DNA from: Lachnospiraceae bacterium UBA7182
GTDB lineage: Bacteria > Bacillota > Clostridia > Lachnospirales > Lachnospiraceae
NCBI GenBank assembly: GCA_002491115.1
Contig: DKVI01000031.1
Span: 1 to 8,542, forward strand
Reading direction: 5' to 3'
Length of the DNA stretch: 8,542 bases
Shown here: positions 1-6,900 of the stretch, one piece after another
How positions within the stretch are numbered: the first letter of the stretch is position 1
Layout of the letters: the number at the start of each line of letters is the position of its first letter
Notes under the pieces: model-generated
Seen by the model: only the letters and a program-made list of their open reading frames with translations
Databases searched by the model: none
Told to the model about the DNA's origin: nothing
Position numbers and translations under genes: made by a program

Positions 1-450
1 TATAACGATCTGAAAAATGGCATTCACGAAACGACAGAGTACCTTGAATTGTTTCTTCGCAATCTCCTTTTGAATGAAAGTAATCCTCTTCATAACCGGA
101 CATTGCATATCAGCGGTACTTTCAAAGAACCAGAAAAAGTGAACATTGACTCGAAAAAAGCGAACATTGGAGAAGAAAAAGCGAACATTGAAGATGTTTT
201 CACAGCAAAAACCGCTTCTCATGTTCAGGTATTACAAGAGGCATTGGGATCGGAGTTGGCATTTGGAAGATCGGATGTTCAGCGGGTGCTCGGCCTGAAA
301 CCGACAAGAAGCTCTGCACTGCTGCGTGAAATGGCAGAACATGGAATCATTGAGCCAGTGTCCGGACACGGAAAAGGCAAGTATCGATTCCAGCATCAGG
401 AAAGGAAACTGGCGGTGGATATGAGCGAATACCAGCCGGTGCAGTTTTAG
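1..450 (+). CDS. Fic-family protein, C-terminal part (5' end outside window)
   Basis: The frame is open from base 1 and ends with TAG at 448-450, giving 149 residues of a C-terminus. The segment reading ETTEYLELFLRNLLLNESNP followed by LHNR is typical of the region just after the Fic catalytic domain in clostridial Fic proteins. The HPFxxGNGR motif itself would lie upstream and is not visible, so activity cannot be judged. Fic proteins usually transfer AMP or another nucleotide to a protein target. After the Fic tail comes a short heptad-like repeat (VNIDSKK, ANIGEEK, ANIEDVF; bases 139-201). A winged-helix-like segment follows (HVQVLQEAL through KGKYRF), of the kind found at the end of many Fic proteins and probably used for DNA binding or regulation. 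The TTG at 49 is not a real start because the reading frame continues upstream. The stop is 19 bases before kptA, so cotranscription is possible. The family call is fairly sure; the target is unknown. Confidence 0.8.
   Translation, partial: YNDLKNGIHETTEYLELFLRNLLLNESNPLHNRTLHISGTFKEPEKVNIDSKKANIGEEKANIEDVFTAKTASHVQVLQEALGSELAFGRSDVQRVLGLKPTRSSALLREMAEHGIIEPVSGHGKGKYRFQHQERKLAVDMSEYQPVQF
139..201 (+). repeat. Three 21-bp in-frame tandem units in the Fic-family gene
   Basis: Three consecutive 21-base units (139-159, 160-180, 181-201) share the core G(T/C)GAACATTG and encode VNIDSKK, ANIGEEK and ANIEDVF. The period is seven codons, so gain or loss of a unit keeps the frame. The third unit is diverged at its end. 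The repeats form a hydrophilic linker between the Fic tail and the C-terminal winged-helix-like domain. Confidence 0.75.
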
Positions 451-469
451 TTTTTGGGAGAGATGTTTT

Positions 470-1000
470 ATGGATTTGACAAAAACAAGTAAATATTTAA
501 GTTTGATTCTGCGCCACAAACCGGAAGCGGTCGGAATCACTTTGGACGAGCATGGATGGGCGGATGTGGAAGAACTGATCGCCGGGATACAGAAAACCCG
601 TCCTTTTGATTTTAAGACGCTTACGAAGATCGTTGAAACAGACCATAAACAGCGTTATTCTTTTAATGAAGACCATACGCTGATCCGCGCTAATCAGGGA
701 CATTCCATACCTGTAGATGTGGAGCTGCCTGTGACTGTGCCGCCAAAGATCCTGTGGCACGGAACCAGGCAGAAGTCTGTGGCGTCCATTGACGAGCAGG
801 GGCTGCTTCCCCAAAGCAGGCTCTATGTACATCTGTCCGGCGATCCGGATACTGCCAGGAAAGTGGGAAGCAGGCACGGAAAACCTGTGGTCTATCAGGT
901 TCACAGCGGACAGATGGCGGAGGATGGGTATGTGTTCTATCGCTCTGTCAACGGCGTATGGCTGACAAAACGGGTGCCGCCAGAATACCTGGAAAAATAA
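470..1000 (+). CDS. kptA: RNA 2'-phosphotransferase (Tpt1/KptA family)
   Basis: KptA/Tpt1 moves an internal RNA 2'-phosphate to NAD+, giving 2'-OH RNA, ADP-ribose 1'',2''-cyclic phosphate and nicotinamide. In fungi and plants this finishes tRNA splicing; its bacterial role is unsettled, with RNA repair a leading idea. The 176 residues match the family length. The N-terminal winged-helix half (about 1-85) begins KTSKYLSLILRHKP with the catalytic pair R15-H16; R62 (KQRYSF) fits the next conserved arginine. The C-terminal ART-like half has LWHGT (95-99, NAD-binding H97), RLYVHLS (R117, probably the fourth essential arginine), GSRHGKPVVY (133-142) and NGVWLTKRVPPEYL (161-174). I see all expected active-site residues, so it should be active. 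ATG 470 is preceded by GGGAGAG at 456-462. It starts 19 bases after the Fic gene and is followed by a tRNA-like RNA, which suggests that an RNA with an anticodon-loop break may be its partner or substrate (inference). Confidence 0.95.
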   Translation: MDLTKTSKYLSLILRHKPEAVGITLDEHGWADVEELIAGIQKTRPFDFKTLTKIVETDHKQRYSFNEDHTLIRANQGHSIPVDVELPVTVPPKILWHGTRQKSVASIDEQGLLPQSRLYVHLSGDPDTARKVGSRHGKPVVYQVHSGQMAEDGYVFYRSVNGVWLTKRVPPEYLEK

Positions 1001-1161
1001 TCCGGGAGAGTTCGCACCTTTTTTTAAATGATTTTTCTTCCTGATACGGTTATGATTACCATACCGAGTTCCAAATGCACCAGGTTTCCGGGAAACCGGG
1101 CCTGGGCGGCGCCGCCGTCTTTTAGGCGGAAGGTGTATCGGATCGGCAGGAGATTTAGCGC

Positions 1162-1230
1162 ATGATGTATCGAAGGTTCGAATCCTTCACTGTTTAAAGG
1201 AACAGTTAGCTTAGTGGGTAAAGCAATCAT
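1162..1230 (+). ncRNA. Circularly permuted tRNA-like module (bacterial Y RNA / YrlA-like tRNA mimic)
   Basis: Using tRNA numbering, the order is: anticodon-stem 3' strand ATGAT (39-43; bases 1162-1166), variable loop GTATC (44-48; 1167-1171), T stem GAAGG (1172-1176), T loop TTCGAAT (1177-1183), T stem CCTTC (1184-1188), acceptor 3' strand ACTGTTT (66-72; 1189-1195), closing loop AAAG (1196-1199), acceptor 5' strand GAACAGT (1-7; 1200-1206), T8-A9 (1207-1208), D stem GCTT (1209-1212), D loop AGTGGGTA (1213-1220), D stem AAGC (1221-1224), A26 (1225), anticodon-stem 5' strand ATCAT (1226-1230). All 21 pairs form (7+5+4+5, one G.U at 1-72). T8, A14, G15 with C48, G18, G19, A21, G53, T54, T55, C56, A58 and C61 are all present. 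There is no CCA end and no closed anticodon loop, so it cannot work as an ordinary tRNA. Known biology: bacterial Y RNAs near Ro60 genes carry a tRNA-like domain, and T arm before D arm is the order I recall for them. The fold is close to certain; the Y RNA assignment is inference, and the full RNA ends are unknown. Confidence 0.78.
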
Positions 1231-1542
1231 AACAATGCTGCACTTGAAAAGTGTAACTCCAAGACCTGGAAGACAGCGTCCATGGCTTTTCCCGGGAATC
1301 TTTTAGGGACAGGATACCGGTATTTGGTGATGCCTTGCGGCACATCAAAGCCTGTAATCGGACTTCTTTCAAGATTCCGGCCGGAAAAAGGCAGCAGGCG
1401 TTTCGGATACCGGAAGGCAGAATGCTTTGGACAGCCAAAGCCAGTCAGGGCAGAGGTCCTCCCTTGTATCGCCTTTCTTAAGAAACACTCCCCGTTTTTT
1501 CGGTGGGAAGGGCCTGCGCACTTCCGTATCAAAACTGTTATC

Positions 1543-1549
1543 AGGAGGT
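1543..1549 (+). promoter_or_regulatory. Ribosome binding site of the slipin gene
   Basis: AGGAGGT at 1543-1549 lies 7 bases before ATG 1556. It decides the start: the same frame is open further upstream, to an ATG at 1427, but that ATG has no such site and lies inside the perfect hairpin 1424-1441. Confidence 0.88.
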
Positions 1550-1555
1550 ATTTAT

Positions 1556-2671
1556 ATGAAATATGTGATTAAAGAGCAGGAATGCGGCTATTTATTGAAA
1601 AACGGAGTCCTGGAAAAACTTTTGTTTGCCGGGAAATATAATCTGTTTTCCTGGATGGGATATGAACTGAAAATCGTATCCATGACAGGGGAAGTTGACA
1701 CGCAGGGTATGCCCGCCAAACTTCTGATGGAACGCCCGGAGTTTGCTTCACGGGTCCTTCAGGTTCGGATTCCGGATGATTCCATCGGCATTCATACCGT
1801 AAACGGCGTGTTCCGCCAGGTTCTGATGGAAGGTGATCTTCTGTACTGGAACGTCTATGAAACCCACGAAGTCCGTCTGGTGAACGTGACCGGCACAGAG
1901 ATGACAGAGGAACAGATTCCCCGGATGTACCGTCATCTGATTCCGGCGCGGCTGTACAAGAAAGTTGTTGTAAACGACGGTGAAACCGGACTTTTGTACA
2001 TAGATAATCAATATACCAGACAGCTTGGCTGCGGGACTTATTATTACTGGGTGTATGCCCACGAAGTGTCCTGTAAAGTGTTTAACTTAAAAGTCCAGCA
2101 GCTTGATATATCCGGCCAGGAAATCTTAAGTGCCGATAAGGTGGGCATCCGCTTAAATATTCTGTGCAGTTATCGCATCAGTGACCCGCTGGCGCTGGTG
2201 CAGAAGATGGAAGGTTCCGGAAAGCTTCTGTACACGAAGATCCAGCTCCTGGCCAGAGAATATGTGGGGCAGTACCGCCTGGATGAACTGCTGGCGCAAA
2301 AAGAGGAGATCGGAAAGTTCCTCTATGAACGCATGGCCGCTTTGCAGGATGAATACTGTGTGAAAATCCTGGACATCGGCATCAAGGATATCATTCTGCC
2401 GGGAGAGATCCGGGATATTATGAACACTGTTCTGGTGGCGGAGAAGAAGGCCCAGGCAAATGTCATCATGCGAAGGGAAGAAGTGGCCTCCACCAGAAGC
2501 CTTCTGAATACGGCGAAGCTGATGGAAGAAAACCAGATTCTCTACCGGTTAAAAGAGATGGAATACCTGGAAAGGATTTGCGACAAAGTAGGCTCCATCT
2601 CCTTAAACGGAGCCGGGAATATACTGGAGCAACTGGCGGGACTGACGCTGCCTAAAAAGGCGGAACTTTGA
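1556..2671 (+). CDS. Slipin-family (band 7/SPFH) protein
   Basis: The protein has 371 residues from ATG 1556. Residues about 137-300 form a band-7/SPFH domain of slipin type: GETGLLYIDNQYTRQLGCGTYYYW, then VFNLKVQQLDISGQEILSADKVGIRLN, then YRISDPLALVQ, LAREYVGQYRLDELL and YCVKILDIGIKDIILPGEIRDIMNTVLVAEKKAQANVIMRREE. A charged helical tail follows (about 300-371), probably for oligomerisation. The first 33 residues (VIKEQECGYLLKNGVLEKLLFAGKYNLF) repeat the pattern of the start of the band-7 domain, so the N-terminus seems to carry a partial duplication. Classical slipins have an N-terminal membrane hairpin; I see no hydrophobic run long enough, so it may be soluble or peripheral. SPFH proteins form ring or cage assemblies. 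From memory, slipin-like proteins recur in bacterial RNA-repair neighbourhoods, which fits kptA and the tRNA-mimic RNA upstream. It ends 79 bases before sbcD, so cotranscription is possible. The molecular function is unknown. Confidence 0.87.
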   Translation: MKYVIKEQECGYLLKNGVLEKLLFAGKYNLFSWMGYELKIVSMTGEVDTQGMPAKLLMERPEFASRVLQVRIPDDSIGIHTVNGVFRQVLMEGDLLYWNVYETHEVRLVNVTGTEMTEEQIPRMYRHLIPARLYKKVVVNDGETGLLYIDNQYTRQLGCGTYYYWVYAHEVSCKVFNLKVQQLDISGQEILSADKVGIRLNILCSYRISDPLALVQKMEGSGKLLYTKIQLLAREYVGQYRLDELLAQKEEIGKFLYERMAALQDEYCVKILDIGIKDIILPGEIRDIMNTVLVAEKKAQANVIMRREEVASTRSLLNTAKLMEENQILYRLKEMEYLERICDKVGSISLNGAGNILEQLAGLTLPKKAEL

Positions 2672-2750
2672 ACAGCGTAATCCCGGAGGCGCCCAGATCA
2701 ATGAGTGGACGCCGCAGGGATGGAGCGGAACTTTATATAGGAGCAAATAG

Positions 2751-3908
2751 ATGAAAGTATTACATTTAAGCGATCTTCATATCGGGAAATCGGTCAATGA
2801 TTTTAATCTGATAGAAGATCAGAAATATATGCTGGAGCAAATCCTGGGGCTTATCAAGTCCCGGGATATTGACGTCGTCCTGATCGCCGGGGACGTCTAT
2901 GACAAGACTGTACCCAGCGAGGAAGCAGTCAGGCTTTTGGACTATTTTTTATGCAGCCTGTCCGAACTGGACGTGGAAACCTTTATGATCAGCGGCAACC
3001 ACGATTCAGACGAACGACTGCATTTTGGCAGTGCTTTGTTTGAAGCCAGGAAAATACATATCTGTGCCAAATATGATGGACATCTTTATACGAAACAGTT
3101 ATCCGACGGGTTCGGTTCCTTAAATATCTGGCTTTTGCCCTTTGTAAAAGCCTCCCAGGTAAAACATTTTTATCCGGATGAAGAGATCCGCTCGTATGAT
3201 GATGCGGTCAGAACGGTCCTTGCGCATGCAGAGATTGATCCGTCTGAACGAAATATTCTGGCGGCGCATCAGTTTGTCGTCGGAAAAAGCGGGGACCCGA
3301 AGACCGGCGGTTCTGAGAGCGCGGCTGTATTAAGCGTCGGCGCGGTGGAAAAAACAGGGGCGGACTGCTTTGATGATTTTGACTATGTGGCTCTTGGACA
3401 TATTCATTCGCCTCAGCAAATCGGCAAAGAGACTGTGCGGTATTCCGGTTCGCTTCTTAAGTATTCTTTAAGCGAAGCGGACAATGAAAAATCGGTTCCG
3501 GTTGTTACCTTTGGGAAAAAGGGAGAGGTATCCGTGGAACTGGTTCCGTTAATCCCCCTTCGGGATATGAGACATCTGAAAGGAAAACTAAAGCAGCTTT
3601 TGGACAGGCAGAAGATAGAGGCGCCAGAAGACTATATCTATGCGACGCTTACGGATGAAGATCCCATTGATGATGTGATGGGCATTTTCCGCCAGTATTA
3701 TCCCAATACCATGAAGATTGACTATGATAACGCGCATACCCGCGCGATGGAACAGACAGATTTGCAGGCGGCAGTCCAGGAGCGTTCCTATTTGGAGCTG
3801 GTGTCCGATTTTTACCGCATGATGTACGGATGTGAGATCAGTGAGGAAGAACTTAAGATTATGAAAGAAGCGGCAAAGGAGGCAGGTGTGATCGATGAGA
3901 CCGATTAA
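2751..3908 (+). CDS. sbcD: Nuclease SbcCD subunit D (Mre11-type exonuclease)
   Basis: SbcD is the Mn2+-dependent nuclease half of the SbcCD (Mre11-Rad50-like) complex. The complex opens DNA hairpins and palindromes and trims protein-blocked double-strand ends. The 385 residues match the family. All metallophosphoesterase motifs are visible: DLHIG (D8, H10), GDVYD (D48), GNHD (N83, H84), AAHQF (H173) and GHIH (H217, H219). The C-terminal part (about 255-385) is the capping and SbcC-docking region, less conserved as expected. ATG 2751 has AGGAG at 2739-2743. The 3' end overlaps sbcC by 14 bases, so the two are translationally linked. The preceding slipin gene is close enough for a shared transcript, and no clear promoter is seen in the 79-base gap. 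Confidence 0.96.
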   Translation: MKVLHLSDLHIGKSVNDFNLIEDQKYMLEQILGLIKSRDIDVVLIAGDVYDKTVPSEEAVRLLDYFLCSLSELDVETFMISGNHDSDERLHFGSALFEARKIHICAKYDGHLYTKQLSDGFGSLNIWLLPFVKASQVKHFYPDEEIRSYDDAVRTVLAHAEIDPSERNILAAHQFVVGKSGDPKTGGSESAAVLSVGAVEKTGADCFDDFDYVALGHIHSPQQIGKETVRYSGSLLKYSLSEADNEKSVPVVTFGKKGEVSVELVPLIPLRDMRHLKGKLKQLLDRQKIEAPEDYIYATLTDEDPIDDVMGIFRQYYPNTMKIDYDNAHTRAMEQTDLQAAVQERSYLELVSDFYRMMYGCEISEEELKIMKEAAKEAGVIDETD

Positions 3909-6900
3909 ACTAAAGATCAGCGCGTTTGGACCCTACGCGGGTGAGATGCCGGAAATTCATTTTGCACCATTTGAAGACAGAGGACTTTTTCTGATCTCCG
4001 GGGATACGGGCGCAGGCAAGACCACGCTCTTTGACGCCATCTGTTTCGCCCTGTACGGCGAGACCAGCGGCGCGTACCGGGATACGAAAAATCTGCGCAG
4101 TGAGTACGCGGGGCCGTCGGATCAAAGCTATGTGGATTTTTATTTTGAGCATCAGGGGAAACAGTATCATATATACCGGGAACCGTCCTATGTCCGGCCG
4201 AAAAAAAGAGGCGCAGAAGGCATGAAGACAGAACCGGAAAACGCCGTCTTTTATCAGGAAGGCCAACCGCCCGTGGAAGGTTTAAAGCAGGTCAATCAGA
4301 AAGTGGAAGAACTGCTGCGGGTGAATTTTAAACAGTTTAAACAGATCGCCATGATCGCCCAGGGGGAGTTCTGGAATCTGTTAAATGCCTCCACGGACGA
4401 CCGGACGAAAATCCTGCGGACGATCTTTATGACCGCCGGTTATGAACAGATCAAAGACAGGTTAAAAGAAAAGAAAGACAAAAGCGATTCGGAGAGAAAG
4501 AAAACAGAGGCAAGCATCCTGCAGTATTTCAGAGAAGCGGAAGTGCCGGAAGAAGAAACACTGAAAGAAGAACTTTTAACCCTGCAGGAAAAAGCGGATC
4601 AAAGCGGCAGTGCGTGGAACATAGATGAGATGTTAAATATCCTGGTAAAGGTAATTCAGGCGGACGGCACTGCTTTGGCTGAAGAGAACAGGGTATTTCA
4701 GGACGCAAGCGACGCGCTGGAAGAAAAGAAACAGTCTCTCACCAGCGCCCGAACGAATAATGCTTTTTTAGTCCGTCTGGAGACATTTGAAAAAGAAAAA
4801 GAACAACTGGATGCCCAAAAAGACCAGACAGATAAGAAACGACGACTGATTGAAAGGCAAAAAGTTGCCGTCAGAAATGTAAATCCTGCTTTCGATGCGC
4901 TGCAAAAAGAGGAAAAAGAAGCAGGGAAGACGACCCGGGAAATACAGACACAAGAGAAAAAACTGGCCGAAGCGATTGAGAAAGTATCCCTGACAGACAC
5001 GGCGTTTCAGCAGGCCCGTGAAGCACAGCCGGAAGCGGAGCAGCTGAATCAAAGAGCGGCTGAACTGGAAAAAGAGATTCCTAAATATAAGGAACGGGAC
5101 AGGCTGCTTCGGGACGTTGCGTCACTGGAACGGGAAAAAAATACGCTGGAACAGGAAGAAACGCACTTAAAAGAAGAAGAGCAGAAGCTAAAGTCCACGA
5201 TTCAGGAACTTGACAGGCAGATAGAAGAGCTGAAGGACTGCAAAGCAAATCTGGTAAAAGCACAGGAAACAGGAAGGCAGCTTTCGGAGTCAGGCAAAAA
5301 ACTCAACAATATCCTGCTTAAAGACATGCCTGCATACGAAAAAGCGTTGGAAGACCGTGACAAAAAACAGAAACATTTTATAAAAGAGCAGGCATTGTAT
5401 AACGATGCGGAAGCAAAACGCAGGCATTGCGAGACGATTCTGGACAACTGCCGTGCCGGCATTCTGGCGCGGGGGCTGGAAGAAGGAACCGCCTGCCCGG
5501 TCTGCGGCTCCGTCCATCATCCCAGGCTTGCTTTACTGCCGGATGAGACAGTTTCGGAAGAAGAGCTTAAAAAATTACAGGCGGCAGAAGACGCCGAGAG
5601 AAAGAAAAAAGATACCGCCCGTATTGCGTCTGAAAATGCAAATACATTTGCGGAGTCTTTGAAGGTGCAGCTAAAAGAGAAGATACAGGAATGCATAGAA
5701 GACCTGGATCAGGAAAGTCCTCTGGAAACGTGGTTTTCGTCCGTCTCACAGAAACTGGAACATCTTAAACAACTGTATGCCGCAAATAAAAAAGAAACCG
5801 AGAAGTTGCAAAAAGACTGCGGCACATATGACAAGGCTGACCAGGACGTAAAAGGAGCAAGAAAGCAGGAAGCGGATCTTGCACGCAGAAAAGAAGAGCA
5901 TGCGGCAAAGAAGCAGGCAAATCTTGCTGCTTTTACGGAAAAATCCACTTCGTTGAAGGAATATAAACTGGAGTTTCCTGACGAAAAAACAGCCCGAAAG
6001 GAACAACAAAAAGCAACTGAAAAGGCTTCCGAAATCCAGACTATGATTAAAGACGCCGAAGAGAAAGCCCAGAACGCCGTCATAGAAAAGACCCGGGCGG
6101 ATACCCGTCTGACGGCCCTGAAACAAACGCTGGAATCCCTGCAACATAATATCGCCGTATATGAAGAAGGTTTCCGGAAGAGATCAGCAGAGAATCATTT
6201 CACATCCCAAGAAGAATTTTTATCCTTCCTTACAGATGAAAAAGAAATCGAAAAGAATGAACAGGAAATCCAAAAATATGATCAACAGGTTGTTACCAAT
6301 GCTCAGCAATTGGCGCAGGCCCGCAAGGATGCCGAAGGCCGGATAAAAGTTGACGAAACCGCTCTGGCGGAAGAAGTCGGCGAACAAACCCGCCGTGTGG
6401 ACGCGCTCAGAGATCAGAAGATAAAAACCGGTCACAGGATTCAGCGAAACGCGGAGATAAAAGAAAAAATAGCCGAAAGAAAGTCGCCTCTGGAAACATG
6501 CCAGAAAGAATACGATCTTTGCAGCCGCCTTTACAATCTGGTCACAGGCAATCTGTCAGGCAAAGCAAAGATTACTTTTGAGCAATATATACAGGCTGCG
6601 GGATTTGACCGCATCATCGCCGCCGCCAACAGGCGCCTGTTGCCCATGAGCGACGGACAGTATGCGCTTTTCAGAAAAGAAGAATTAAATGACAAGAAAA
6701 GCCAGACAAGCCTGGATCTTGAAGTGCTGGACAATTTCACCGGCCGCAGGCGCCCCGTGGGTAATTTATCCGGCGGCGAAAGCTTTAAGGCTTCTTTAAG
6801 TCTTGCACTGGGCCTTTCGGATACAGTGTCATCCAGTCTGGGCGGCGTGCAGATGGATGCGCTTTTTGTGGACGAGGGTTTCGGGACGCTGGATAAGCGC

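Larger units (their letters stand above)
1001..1555 (+). other. Long structured non-coding region between kptA and the slipin gene
   Basis: These 555 bases contain no convincing protein gene but many local inverted repeats. Read by eye, in order: CGGTTATG/CATACCG (1047-1054/1060-1066, one bulged T); CCAGG/CCTGG (1080-1084/1101-1105); CCGCC/GGCGG (1112-1116/1125-1129); the tRNA-like module (1162-1230); TGCAC/GTGTA with a 7-base loop (1239-1255); TGATGCC/GGCACATCA with a 2-base bulge (1328-1347); GCCTG/CAGGC (1350-1354/1395-1399); TTTCGG/CCGGAA (1401-1406/1410-1415); and a perfect GCTTTGG/CCAAAGC with loop ACAG (1424-1441). The region may be a free-standing ncRNA of some 300-400 bases, the 5' leader of the slipin mRNA, or both. 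I found no confident promoter. A TATGAT at 1051-1056 has only a poor -35 partner (ATGATT, 1028-1033). A T-run at 1019-1025 follows GCACC, which can pair with GGTGC inside the end of kptA (973-977), so a weak kptA terminator is possible. Confidence 0.6.

Noticed and set aside
232..904. Minus-strand open frames opposite the Fic and kptA genes
   Set aside because: They are shadows of clear + strand genes, lack ribosome binding sites and show no recognisable family. The same holds for the minus-strand frames opposite sbcC and the ATPase gene.
1172..1260. Ordinary functional tRNA gene (T-arm and D-arm motifs are obvious)
   Set aside because: The arms are in the wrong order, the acceptor ends are joined by a 4-base loop with no CCA end, and no anticodon loop is closed on the anticodon stem. 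It fits a tRNA mimic, not a tRNA. A spliced permuted tRNA gene is not excluded but has no bacterial precedent that I know.
1490..1530. T-box-like sequence before the slipin gene (GGTGG...GCGC)
   Set aside because: The AGGGTGG-ACCGCG core is not matched, there is no terminator-antiterminator pair, and slipin is not an amino-acid gene.
1427..1555. Upstream extension of the slipin gene to ATG 1427
   Set aside because: The extra 43 residues are low-quality sequence, the ATG lies in a perfect hairpin, and ATG 1556 has an ideal AGGAGGT site and starts where the family's conserved sequence starts.
1282..1572. Open frame of 96 codons on the + strand between kptA and the slipin gene
   Set aside because: It has no ribosome binding site, lies across several hairpins, overlaps the slipin start in another frame and its translation resembles no family I know.
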